This document shows, piece by piece, positions 49,073-60,318 of a stretch of 64,000 nt of DNA. Below the pieces are notes generated by a model. The model worked only from the letters and a program-made list of their open reading frames with translations, did no database searches and was not told the DNA's origin. The translations under genes and the position numbers were made by a program. The stretch's first letter is position 1, and every line of letters starts with the position of its first letter. The DNA is from Siphonodentalium dalli (Eukaryota; Mollusca; Scaphopoda; Gadilida; Siphonodentaliidae): positions 99,128,707-99,192,706 of the forward strand of contig CP136067.1 of the NCBI GenBank assembly GCA_032622095.1. The letters are read 5' to 3'.

Positions 49073-50153
49073 TAGTGATGCGGACCGGACCGGACCACCT
49101 TGTGCACTGCCAAGGCGGTCCAGTCCCGTCCGGTCCAGGCCACTCCGGTCCGGTACACATGTATGGACCGGTCCAAAACGGTCCGGTCCACCTATAATAG
49201 GCTATATGTTAATGAATTCTGAAGTTTTTACTCTGTATAGTACAAACTATAAGGTTACTGAGTTCAGTGCATTGCAATGAGTCCATATATCTTAAAACTT
49301 ACATTGTTTGCCGGTTGTATGCATCATTGTCTGTCTCTGGTGGGATATACTGGGAACGATGCACGATAATAGTATTTCTAGTAATGCGAAAATGCACTAA
49401 TTAAATGTATTGGACAGATATATAGCTAGGGCCAGAATGTGTTATAACCAATCTAACATGGCACTCAACTGATCGTATGCATGATTCGTATCATACTTAT
49501 TTTCATTAAATTGACATTTAAACGAAATAACTATACTGATGACAATTATACAAATGTGTACTAATATGACTACTACATTACTATTGGAGTCTTGGATATT
49601 GTGATGGCAGATTGTATAGTCCTGACAATTTACAGTTATATACCTAAGTACAACTACTATTGAATTAATGTGACTGTCTTGTGTATGTACTATGTAATGT
49701 GATTTGCATGTTTCTTCGATAATTATAACTGTGAAAAACAATAGAATACTCGATTCATTATCCATCCAAATTGATTAGTTGATGCCATGTTACACTGTTT
49801 ATGACAAATAGTTCCATACTCATGCAGTTGCATGTTTGTCGCATTGATAGGATGCTACATAGTGTTGGCCAGTGTTACTCTATATACTAATACATTTTAA
49901 GGAAAGTGACATGTACAAAGTACATCTATACATTGTTTTCGTGGCATCAAATGTTTTATAGATATTAACCACTTGAATGCGTCAATACATCGTTGCTAAT
50001 ATGCAATAATATTCGCGATAGTTTATTATAACTGAAGTAAAATAGTGGACCGGACCGGAGAGTACCGGACCGGCGGCAAAAAGCGGTCCGGTCCGGTCCA
50101 GTGACACCCGGTCCGGACCGGACCGGTCCAAAGCGGTCCGGTCCGCATCACTA
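49073..50153. mobile_element. hAT-like element, duplicate of 37828-38908
   Basis: Same ends, imperfect 8-bp duplication and GGTCCGG subterminal words. Copied as part of the large duplication, not by transposition. Confidence 0.7.
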
Positions 50154-50844
50154 CTATATAGGCCTTTATTATCAAAGTCCAATGTACATTATATTAGTGG
50201 GGTATAGATTAATAACAAAATTGTTCACTTTATGACTAAAGCATGAAATTGTGCATGCAGGTACAAATTCACATACTTATTGATTTTAGATTTGGATCCA
50301 CACTGAAGGGGTTTTCAGAATTTAAAGTGCATTTAGTAATTATATAAAATATTAAATGTCACAATTAATCGTACCATGGAATGTGCTATTTGAAAGTATG
50401 CCTCTGTGACATATTTTTCAGAATTATATTGTCATCAGACAAGGTCTGCTGGGTACAGTTACGATCAAAATATTTAACATTGAAACCAATGGAGATATTC
50501 ACGGTTTGTCCAAATACTCGTTGTGACATCACTTATTGGTAAGCATATTTCTATACTCTATTGCGAAAACGGCTCTGATGTGTAACCGGTTGTAACTATA
50601 GGAGTGATTTCATAAAGGCAAAAAACAATATAGTTATGCCACCAGATACAGTAATAAACAATATTATGGGACAAATGGCTCAGTAATATTGTCCAATATA
50701 AAGTATAATGATCAATGCTTACCGAGACTGAAGTTTTATGATACGGTTATAAAGTTGATGATATTTGTTAACAATTGATAACATTGTTAACCATCTCTAT
50801 ACTAAATATTTGGTGAGTATTATACAGTTATCGCCCGCGATTGA

Positions 50845-50954
50845 GTGAGACACGGGGATTTGTCGCCCGCTCGAGACCTGGAATGCACCCGAGGGCCGCC
50901 AGGCCCGAGGGTGACATTCCAGGTCGAGAGCGGCGACAAATCCCCGTGTCTCAC
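50845..50954. repeat. GC-rich hairpin, duplicate of 39600-39709
   Basis: Identical in position and structure to the copy 1 hairpin. Confidence 0.85.
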
Positions 50955-51613
50955 GAAAACAAGGGTGACAACTGTTTTGTTCTCTGACAAAGGAGTACAC
51001 ACGAAGCTTCTCAATGGCATGCCTATAAGTACGCGTGTATATTCATTAATCCAGCTCAATTTAAAGAGTTAATTTTATGTTGGAATCCTCGCTTTTAGAA
51101 AATAAAACGTTCATATTTTGGATCAATTGATGAACCCGTCATTTGCGGAGCTATTGTCCGGTTAGTTTGCTGGTCACATGGTGAGAATCGGTTCACGGAA
51201 GGAGGAGTAAAGCAATTTCGAAGTAGATTAGCCATGCGGCGAAAGGTTCAGTGTCGTTTTAAATGAACGTAATGACGCAGGTAGACGTGTTAATTTCGAG
51301 AACGCTAAAATGTGAAACTTGGTGCCAAAATAAATTGACAACATAATGGTATTCCTGTGAAGTCGGAGGAATGTATAACCGAAGACAATTATCGATTGAT
51401 AAATAGTGAAGAGTGGCTATTTGATATTTAGAGCTTAGTACAGAAACGTATTTGTGACGAATGAACATCGTGTGTGCAATTCAAATTAGCAAACACCACA
51501 GTGGGGTTTATAAAATGCGTGTTTTCGGAAATTGTTAGAGAGCTGTGATGTAATCTCTGTGCGTTGAGTTCTTCGTAGTTCTATGTTTACTGGCAACATC
51601 TGAGCGGTCCATA

Positions 51614-51619
51614 ACTGCC
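51614..51619. other. Left 6-bp target-site duplication ACTGCC
   Basis: ACTGCC lies immediately before the AG terminus at 51620 and is repeated directly after the CT terminus (60313-60318). Polintons/Mavericks characteristically make 6-bp duplications. Confidence 0.8.
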
Positions 51620-53788
51620 AGAAGAATAGGAGGCTCGTTGGATCCACTTCTAAAAATAGAATCTTTGGGTCTAAAATTGGTTGTACTAAAATATTCCCAA
51701 AACTTCCAAAATATCAAAACCCAAAAAAAAATTTCAAAACTTCCAAAAATTATTTTTTCCAAAAAATTTCAAAATCCCAAAACTTCCACAAAATTTCAAA
51801 ATCCCCAAATTTCAAAAAAAGAAAAAATTTCAAAAACCCCCAAAATTATTTCTCTAAAAAAAAAGTTTAAATAAAAAATTTATAACGAGTTTTCGGTTTC
51901 TGATAATCTCGATATTAAAATGTCGAATGTTAAATTATTTGCGTGTAATATCTTTCGTTATTTTTTTTGTTCAACCAATGTTTCAATGTATTTATTAATC
52001 GATGTTTAGAAATAGCTTTATTGGACATTGTGACCATCGGTATGAATGCATACATTCCAGTGTTTATCGGACGCAGTTCATACATATATAATTGTCATAC
52101 CTGAAAATAGACACCATTACTCTTACATAAATAATAAAGAGCGTTTATTCTTTACACTCTCTATCCCAGATGAAGTTATTGAGTATATGACAGACATGTA
52201 TTACCGTGAATTATTGGAAGTATTGAGATGTACTATCTTGAATCACGAGCGGACAACCCCCCAGAATGAATTGTCATATTCGATGGAACATATTATGTAC
52301 ACGTAATCACACACGACATTGTGGGTAACAATGTGTCTTTCACACCTTGCTTTACCAAATGAATTCTATTATATTCCCGTTCACAAGTATATGCCATTCA
52401 GAAAACATATCGATTTAATGTCTGAGCAGAATTAGTTGTTTAACGGGTTAGTATCAATTAAGGTTGATAAACTGTGTCATTGTTAGCATTAACACGATAA
52501 TTAGTTATCCAAAACATGCATACATAATACGTCCAGGTCACTCAATGATAGAAATTGCATCGGTGTCATTGTTATAACAACATTACGTAATAACCACTTA
52601 TCATTCCATTCACACTTACGTTCATTTTGTATACCAAAAACTCCAGTTAGCACCGATGAGGTAACATTATATCACTGCTATTGTATCAGTTGATAGGTTC
52701 AGACAAGTTCGATGTTTAGAAATAGATAATAACAATTGTTAAATGTGCAGATAACTGTATGTAGGCCTACCAGTGGATGAATAGTCTGCCGGAGAAGTAC
52801 TGTGTAGACAGGTCTTGTCGGTAAGAGAGTCAGACGAGAAGTGAAGGCTCGGCTATTAAAACATAGTAATGCGATAGCGAACATCAAACGAGTCTGCGCA
52901 CGCATATCTGTCAAAGGATACAATGGCAGTCATTGGTCAATTTATCCCCGGTGTCAGCTCAGTACAATAACAGTCATTGGTCAATTTATCCCCGGTGTCA
53001 GCTCAGTACACAATCGGCACGAAGCCGGAGGTCATAATTACTCTTACGAATGAAGAGCGTTGAACATATACGAAATTATTACACGAATGAACTGAAATTT
53101 ATATTTCACATCTTACCAACAACAGATACAGACATAGTCATAGTGTTATACTATCTTACATGTACCCATGCTATGACATCATTCGAAGGGGCAATACACT
53201 CAAGGAGTTAAAGTGACACGAAACAAGGGACGTGATGTAATATTGGTGTTTGAATCTTAAAGGAACACAAGACACTCTAAAGGGACACTCATTATGAATG
53301 AATGTTAACAATACAAGCGCACGAATGAAGAGCGTTGAACATATACGAAATTACTACACGAATGAACTGAAATTTATATTTCACATCTTACCAACAACAG
53401 ATACAGACATAGGCATAGTGTTATACTATCTTACATGTACCCATGCTATGACATACTTAAAGGGGGATAATGCACGCACGGTGTGGAATGTTAAAATGAC
53501 ACGAAACAAGGGACGTGATGCAATATTGGTGTTTGAATATTAAAAGGAACACAAGACACTCTAAAGGGACACTCATTATGAATGAATGTTAACAATACAA
53601 GCGCAGTGGTTGAAAGTTAAAATGACAGATCAATATTTAAGGGTCAAATTTTCGGGCACTTAATGCACCTTTTATCATTACGTATCGTTTCTCACTCTAC
53701 AATTCCCAATAATCCACACACTCTCTCCCCCCAGCTTATAGATATATAACGAAAACGAGAATATCATGTTGATGAAGTTTATTGAAAT

Positions 53789-55576
53789 TTAATCGTCCGA
53801 ATTGTCATCACTTTCGTCAGAAGTGTCATATGTTACGTCCATGAATTTTTCTAGCATCGGTTTGTACTTTAATATTAACATTTTCACTGCATCACATTCT
53901 CCATAACCATTATTCAAATATTTGTCGACTTTATCCATGACTCTGTTGTGCAGAGTCCCATTGCGCAGCTGCAGATACGATACTATTGTCCAAGCATAAT
54001 CATTCATAAAGTGTATCATATCTTTACTTTTAAGGTCCTTGTCAGCTTGTTCTTTTGCTTCTGCGTCTTTCGAGCCATTTTCCTTATACGTGTCCACTTT
54101 ATCACTCCATTCCTCACGTGTTTTATCTCTACTTTCATCACACAAACTTTTGAAGTATTCATCTTCATTCAATTTAATTTCCTTATTCTGACTATCATCC
54201 GGGTCCTCAGTTAATTTTCGTTTTAACTTATTTTCTTGACACCAGTTTTTTACGTGTCTCTGAACATCATAATGATCTGCGAACAAAAGCCCACAGTCAT
54301 TACAAGGGTACGACATGTCTTCTCGAATGTCTATGTTTTGACGGCTCTTCTTATTAATTTCATCGAGCTCACCAGGTGGCCGTATGTCGTTAGTATAGTC
54401 ATTATGTTGACCCTGGGGCACAATATAATTATATGTTATGCCCTTCTGTTGACCAGGGAGTTCTCTGTCATCATATTTCATCGCATTCTGTTGACCCTGG
54501 GTCTCAGTGTCTTTTGTATGTTTTTTCATCCCATTCTGTTCATCTGGGTGTTCTCTGTCTTTTTGGAGATTGTATTTCATGCCATTCCATTCACCCCTAT
54601 GTTGGTTCGTGTCCTCTTTTAGTACATTCTGTCGCAGACGTAATGTGTCCGGGGTTGCGGCTTTTAAATCCACCAGTAGGTAACCGTACGGTTCACTCGT
54701 CGCTTCCGAAAACTCTCGAACCATACGCTGAGGACATTCAGGATACATCTGTCTTGATAATGTTGATATTAATCCCTTGTCGATTGGGTTATTGAACAAT
54801 ACCAAATATTGACAATTTCGTCGTTGCGTTGGATCTTTGTTGTAGTAGAAATTCTGGTTCAAACTTATCAAAGATAAGTTCAAATGGTGACTTCCTTCGG
54901 AATGCAAATCATTAACTCTCTGGTCTTTTGATGAAGTTTGCATCAAGTCATCGAGTATAACTCGATTTTTATACCGGGGGTTGATAAGAGAATCCAAGTT
55001 TGCTGGTATTCCTCGTATAAAGTTGACCTGAGGGGTGACGGTATACTTTAATTCGTCATATAGGGGCTGCCAATATTTATAAAACCATATTATTCTGTCA
55101 GGTGCGGGTGATATTTTTGAGGCAGACTTTTGTAGTAAGGTTTTCACGAAGTATGTCTTACCACAAGATGTCGGTCCACTTACACATGGCGTGAATGGAT
55201 GCTTGAAAATAAAATCTTCATGGACATTGGCCATTGGATCATCAAAGCAGGATGTTATGTCGCTTGGTGGCTGTTGTTGTGGTTGTTGTTGTTGTTGTTG
55301 TTGGTGGTGTTGTTGTTGTTGTTGTTGTTGTTGTTGGTGTTGTTGTTGTTGTTGTTGTTGTGGCTGATGATAATGTTGTTGTTGTTGTTGTTGTTGTTGT
55401 GGCTGATGTGGCTGATGATACTGTTGTTGTTGTTGTTGTTGTTGGTGTTGGTGTTGCGGCTGATGATACTGTTGTTGTTGTTGTTGTTCTGAAGGTGTGT
55501 GTTTAACTTTGATATGACGCTTCAAACTATCTTGCCAAGCATAGACTCTTAAGCACTCTTCACATTGATACTTCAT
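53789..55576 (-). CDS. Polinton/Maverick-type packaging ATPase, copy B (left arm)
   Basis: 595 residues with the same architecture as copy A; the Gln/His tract differs in internal run lengths. The N-terminal finger keeps its four ligands. One change may matter: the hydrophobic stretch of Walker B reads NRVILDD in place of NLVILDD (Leu to Arg one residue before VILDD), seen only in this copy. Walker A is intact. It shares Cys before the VSGPTS segment and RV at 10-11 with copy C. It is divergent to copy C across the apex, 776 bases start to start, each gene with its own TATA box and initiator. Activity cannot be judged from sequence, but the Arg is unusual for a buried beta strand. Confidence 0.85.
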   Translation of the reverse strand: MKYQCEECLRVYAWQDSLKRHIKVKHTPSEQQQQQQYHQPQHQHQQQQQQQQYHQPHQPQQQQQQQQHYHQPQQQQQQQHQQQQQQQQQHHQQQQQQQPQQQPPSDITSCFDDPMANVHEDFIFKHPFTPCVSGPTSCGKTYFVKTLLQKSASKISPAPDRIIWFYKYWQPLYDELKYTVTPQVNFIRGIPANLDSLINPRYKNRVILDDLMQTSSKDQRVNDLHSEGSHHLNLSLISLNQNFYYNKDPTQRRNCQYLVLFNNPIDKGLISTLSRQMYPECPQRMVREFSEATSEPYGYLLVDLKAATPDTLRLRQNVLKEDTNQHRGEWNGMKYNLQKDREHPDEQNGMKKHTKDTETQGQQNAMKYDDRELPGQQKGITYNYIVPQGQHNDYTNDIRPPGELDEINKKSRQNIDIREDMSYPCNDCGLLFADHYDVQRHVKNWCQENKLKRKLTEDPDDSQNKEIKLNEDEYFKSLCDESRDKTREEWSDKVDTYKENGSKDAEAKEQADKDLKSKDMIHFMNDYAWTIVSYLQLRNGTLHNRVMDKVDKYLNNGYGECDAVKMLILKYKPMLEKFMDVTYDTSDESDDNSDD

Positions 55577-55619
55577 TTTCCTATATAATCAGTGAAATCG
55601 AGCGTTCTTCTATGCACCT

Positions 55620-55630
55620 ATATTTATATA
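55620..55630 (-). promoter_or_regulatory. TATA box of ATPase copy B
   Basis: TATATAAATA on the minus strand, followed by TCACT and the ATG at 55576, as in copies A and C. Confidence 0.65.
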
Positions 55631-55838
55631 GAACAGAAACAAGGGAAACGTGGTGGACTAGTTAACTAGTGCAGGCTGTCGTTCACAACGTCTCTTAGTG
55701 TTGTTTGTACTGGATACAAATTTATCACATTAGCTACAATACAACCTACCTATCCAAATGTCAATGCAATTATGAGTGATTTCAATATGAACACTCTATT
55801 ATATAGATATGTGTAACCTGGTGACTGACATGATGATA

Positions 55839-56090
55839 CAGTTATGCACTAAATAATGGACTGCTTAACCACAGCAGAATTATAGGTAACTTTTCAGGAG
55901 TTAGTCGGAAATATGGCTTGTTGCCATTTATCGGAAAGCTCTCGACCCCGACGGCGGCGGCGGCACCACCGCCGCAGGTGCCGTCGAGAGCTTTCCGATG
56001 AATGGCAACAAGCCATATTTCCGACTAACTCCTGAAAAGTTACCTATAATTCTGCTGTGGTTAAGCAGTCCATTATTTAGTGCATAACTG
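55839..56090. mobile_element. Palindromic Tc1/mariner-like MITE at the apex, copy 2
   Basis: A 252-bp palindromic MITE with TA on both sides (55837-55838 and 56091-56092). Its centre (about 55964.5) is the symmetry axis of the whole element. The sequence beyond the TA on each side is also mirror-symmetric ('gactgacatgatga' / 'tcatcatgtcagtc'), which a simple insertion into unique DNA would not give. Confidence 0.8.
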
Positions 56091-56298
56091 TATCATCATG
56101 TCAGTCACCAGGTTACACATATCTATATAATAGAGTGTTCATATTGAAATCACTCATAATTGCATTGACATTTGGATAGGTAGGTTGTATTGTAGCTAAT
56201 GTGATAAATTTGTATCCAGTACAAACAACACTAAGAGACGTTGTGAACGACAGCCTGCACTAGTTAACTAGTCCACCACGTTTCCCTTGTTTCTGTTC

Positions 56299-56310
56299 TA
56301 TATAAATATA
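56299..56310 (+). promoter_or_regulatory. TATA box of ATPase copy C
   Basis: TATATAAATATA, then TCACT at 56334-56338 and the ATG at 56353. The predicted 5' leader is about 18 bases. The word AACGCTCG sits between TATA and initiator. Confidence 0.65.
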
Positions 56311-56352
56311 GGTGCATAGAAGAACGCTCGATTTCACTGATTATATAGGAAA

Positions 56353-56534
56353 ATGAAGTATCAATGTGAAGAGTGCTTAAGAGTCTATGCTTGGCAAGAT
56401 AGTTTGAAGCGTCATATCAAAGTTAAACACACACCTTCAGAACAACAACAACAACAACAACAACAGTATCATCAGCCGCAACACCAACACCAACAACAAC
56501 AACAACAACAACAGTATCATCAGCCACATCAGCC

Positions 56535-56570
<36 letters not shown>

Positions 56571-58143
56571 TTATCATCAGCCACAACAACAACAACAACA
56601 ACACCAACAACAACAACAACAACAACAACACCACCACCAACAACAACAACCACAACAACAGCCACCAAGCGACATAACATCCTGCTTTGATGATCCAATG
56701 GCCAATGTCCATGAAGATTTTATTTTCAAGCATCCATTCACGCCATGTGTAAGTGGACCGACATCTTGTGGTAAGACATACTTCGTGAAAACCTTACTAC
56801 AAAAGTCTGCCTCAAAAATATCACCCGCACCTGACAGAATAATATGGTTTTATAAATATTGGCAGCCCCTATATGACGAATTAAAGTATACCGTCACCCC
56901 TCAGGTCAACTTTATACGAGGAATACCAGCAAACTTGGATTCTCTTATCAACCCCCGGTATAAAAATCTAGTTATACTCGATGACTTGATGCAAACTTCA
57001 TCAAAAGACCAGAGAGTTAATGATTTGCATTCCGAAGGAAGTCACCATTTGAACTTATCTTTGATAAGTTTGAACCAGAATTTCTACTACAACAAAGATC
57101 CAACGCAACGACGAAATTGTCAATATTTGGTATTGTTCAATAACCCAATCGACAAGGGATTAATTTCAACATTATCAAGACAGATGTATCCTGAATGTCC
57201 TCAGCGTATGGTTCGAGAGTTTTCGGAAGCGACGAGTGAACCGTACGGTTACCTACTGGTGGATTTAAAAGCCGCAACCCCGGACACATTACGTCTGCGA
57301 CAGAATGTACTAAAAGAGGACACGAACCAACATAGGGGTGAATGGAATGGCATGAAATACAATCTCCAAAAAGACAGAGAACACCCAGATGAACAGAATG
57401 GGATGAAAAAACATACAAAAGACACTGAGACCCAGGGTCAACAGAATGCGATGAAATATGATGACAGAGAACTCCCTGGTCAACAGAAGGGCATAACATA
57501 TAATTATATTGTGCCCCAGGGTCAACATAATGACTATACTAACGACATACGGCCACCTGGTGAGCTCGATGAAATTAATAAGAAGAGCCGTCAAAACATA
57601 GACATTCGAGAAGACATGTCGTACCCTTGTAATGACTGTGGGCTTTTGTTCGCAGATCATTATGATGTTCAGAGACACGTAAAAAACTGGTGTCAAGAAA
57701 ATAAGTTAAAACGAAAATTAACTGAGGACCCGGATGATAGTCAGAATAAGGAAATTAAATTGAATGAAGATGAATACTTCAAAAGTTTGTGTGATGAAAG
57801 TAGAGATAAAACACGTGAGGAATGGAGTGATAAAGTGGACACGTATAAGGAAAATGGCTCGAAAGACGCAGAAGCAAAAGAACAAGCTGACAAGGACCTT
57901 AAAAGTAAAGATATGATACACTTTATGAATGATTATGCTTGGACAATAGTATCGTATCTGCAGCTGCGCAATGGGACTCTGCACAACAGAGTCATGGATA
58001 AAGTCGACAAATATTTGAATAATGGTTATGGAGAATGTGATGCAGTGAAAATGTTAATATTAAAGTACAAACCGATGCTAGAAAAATTCATGGACGTAAC
58101 ATATGACACTTCTGACGAAAGTGATGACAATTCGGACGATTAA
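56353..58143 (+). CDS. Polinton/Maverick-type packaging ATPase, copy C (right arm)
   Basis: 596 residues, the best candidate for an intact gene. N-terminal C2H2 finger, Gln/His tract of CAA and CAC codons, Walker A GPTSCGKT, Walker B LVILDD, SHHLNLS and YGYLLVDLK stretches of the A32-like family, the repeated NGMK linker, the CCHC finger and an acidic tail. By family knowledge the ATPase domain translocates viral DNA into capsids. The added zinc fingers and poly-Q tract would be unusual for a minimal packaging motor and may bind DNA. No homolog search was run. It is the mirror partner of copy B, with a few synonymous or conservative changes and different Gln-run lengths. Confidence 0.87.
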
Positions 58144-58148
58144 ATTTC

Positions 58149-58154
58149 AATAAA
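58149..58154 (+). promoter_or_regulatory. Polyadenylation signal of ATPase copy C
   Basis: AATAAA 5 bases after the stop codon at 58141-58143. Confidence 0.7.
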
Positions 58155-60312
58155 CTTCATCAACATGATATTCTCGTTTTCGTTATATATCTATAAGCTG
58201 GGGGGAGAGAGTGTGTGGATTATTGGGAATTGTAGAGTGAGAAACGATACGTAATGATAAAAGGTGCATTAAGTGCCCGAAAATTTGACCCTTAAATATT
58301 GATCTGTCATTTTAACTTTCAACCACTGCGCTTGTATTGTTAACATTCATTCATAATGAGTGTCCCTTTAGAGTGTCTTGTGTTCCTTTTAATATTCAAA
58401 CACCAATATTGCATCACGTCCCTTGTTTCGTGACATTTTAACATTCCACACCGTGCGTGCATTATCCCCCTTTAAGTATGTCATAGCATGGGTACATGTA
58501 AGATAGTATAACACTATGCCTATGTCTGTATCTGTTGTTGGTAAGATGTGAAATATAAATTTCAGTTCATTCGTGTAGTAATTTCGTATATGTTCAACGC
58601 TCTTCATTCGTGCGCTTGTATTGTTAACATTCATTCATAATGAGTGTCCCTTTAGAGTGTCTTGTGTTCCTTTAAGATTCAAACACCAATATTACATCAC
58701 GTCCCTTGTTTCGTGTCACTTTAACTCCTTGAGTGTATTGCCCCTTCGAATGATGTCATAGCATGGGTACATGTAAGATAGTATAACACTATGACTATGT
58801 CTGTATCTGTTGTTGGTAAGATGTGAAATATAAATTTCAGTTCATTCGTGTAATAATTTCGTATATGTTCAACGCTCTTCATTCGTAAGAGTAATTATGA
58901 CCTCCGGCTTCGTGCCGATTGTGTACTGAGCTGACACCGGGGATAAATTGACCAATGACTGTTATTGTACTGAGCTGACACCGGGGATAAATTGACCAAT
59001 GACTGCCATTGTATCCTTTGACAGATATGCGTGCGCAGACTCGTTTGATGTTCGCTATCGCATTACTATGTTTTAATAGCCGAGCCTTCACTTCTCGTCT
59101 GACTCTCTTACCGACAAGACCTGTCTACACAGTACTTCTCCGGCAGACTATTCATCCACTGGTAGGCCTACATACAGTTATCTGCACATTTAACAATTGT
59201 TATTATCTATTTCTAAACATCGAACTTGTCTGAACCTATCAACTGATACAATAGCAGTGATATAATGTTACATCATCGGTGCTAACTGGAGTTTTTGGTA
59301 TACAAAATGAACGTAAGTGTGAATGGAATGATAAGTGGTTATTACGTAATGTTGTTATAACAATGACACCGATGCAATTTCTATCATTGAGTGACCTGGA
59401 CGTATTATGTATGCATGTTTTGGATAACTAATTATCGTGTTAATGCTAACAATGACACAGTTTATCAACCTTAATTGATACTAACCCGTTAAACAACTAA
59501 TTCTGCTCAGACATTAAATCGATATGTTTTCTGAATGGCATATAATTGTGAACGGGAATATAATAGAATTCATTTGGTAAAGCAAGGTGTGAAAGACACA
59601 TTGTTACCCACAATGTCGTGTGTGATTACGTGTACATAATATGTTCCATCGAATATGACAATTCATTCTGGGGGGTTGTCCGCTCGTGATTCAAGATAGC
59701 ACATCTCAATACTTCCAATAATTCACGGTAATACATGTCTGTCATATACTCAATAACTTCATCTGGGATAGAGAGTGTAAAGAATAAACGCTCTTTATTA
59801 TTTATGTAAGAGTAATGGTGTCTATTTTCAGGTATGACAATTATATATGTATGAACTGCGTCCGATAAACACTGGAATGTATGCATTCATACCGATGGTC
59901 ACAATGTCCAATAAAGCTATTTCTAAACATCGATTAATAAATACATTGAAACATTGGTTGAACAAAAAAAATAACGAAAGATATTACACGCAAATAATTT
60001 AACATTCGACATTTTAATATCGAGATTATCAGAAACCGAAAACTCGTTATAAATTTTGTATTTAAACTTTTTTTTTAGAGAAATAATTTTGGGGGTTTTT
60101 GAAATTTTTTCTTTTTTTGAAATTTGGGGATTTTGAAATTTTTTGGAAGTTTTGGGATTTTGAAATTTTTTGGAAAAAATAATTTTTGGAAGTTTTGAAA
60201 TTTTTTTTTGGGTTTTGATATTTTGGAAGTTTTGGGAATATTTTAGTACAACCAATTTTAGACCCAAAGATTCTATTTTTAGAAGTGGATCCAACGAGCC
60301 TCCTATTCTTCT

Positions 60313-60318
60313 ACTGCC
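60313..60318. other. Right 6-bp target-site duplication ACTGCC
   Basis: Directly follows the CT terminus. The sequence beyond it (gaaatgtttccc...) is unrelated to the left flank. Confidence 0.8.

Larger units (their letters stand above)
46280..59941. repeat. Large tandem duplication, copy 2
   Basis: Matches copy 1 at an 11,245-base offset, starting inside the hybrid Helitron unit. Its right limit is inferred from the point in the right arm (59941) where copy 1 stops. Unlike copy 1 it contains the full right arm of the palindrome. Confidence 0.8.
51620..60312. mobile_element. Complete palindromic Polinton-derived element, 8,693 bp
   Basis: The two arms, about 4.35 kb each, are near-perfect reverse complements meeting at about 55965. 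The left end reads AGAAGAATAGGAGGCTCG and the right end is its exact complement; the inverted match stops precisely at AG/CT. ACTGCC flanks both ends. Each arm has an A-rich subterminal repeat, an 86-codon open frame, 44-bp and 275-bp direct repeats and an ATPase gene transcribed outward from the apex. Polinton polymerase, integrase, protease and capsid genes are absent, so it is non-autonomous. It resembles a defective snapback genome captured by integration. Confidence 0.8.

Noticed and set aside
40375-60312. Complete autonomous Polinton
   Set aside because: No family B polymerase, integrase, protease or capsid reading frame is present in any frame of the arms.
51620-60312. Palindrome formed after insertion, by genomic inverted duplication
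   Set aside because: That would not place a matching ACTGCC and an exact AG/CT terminus at the far end. It is kept only as a fallback if reads contradict the right border.
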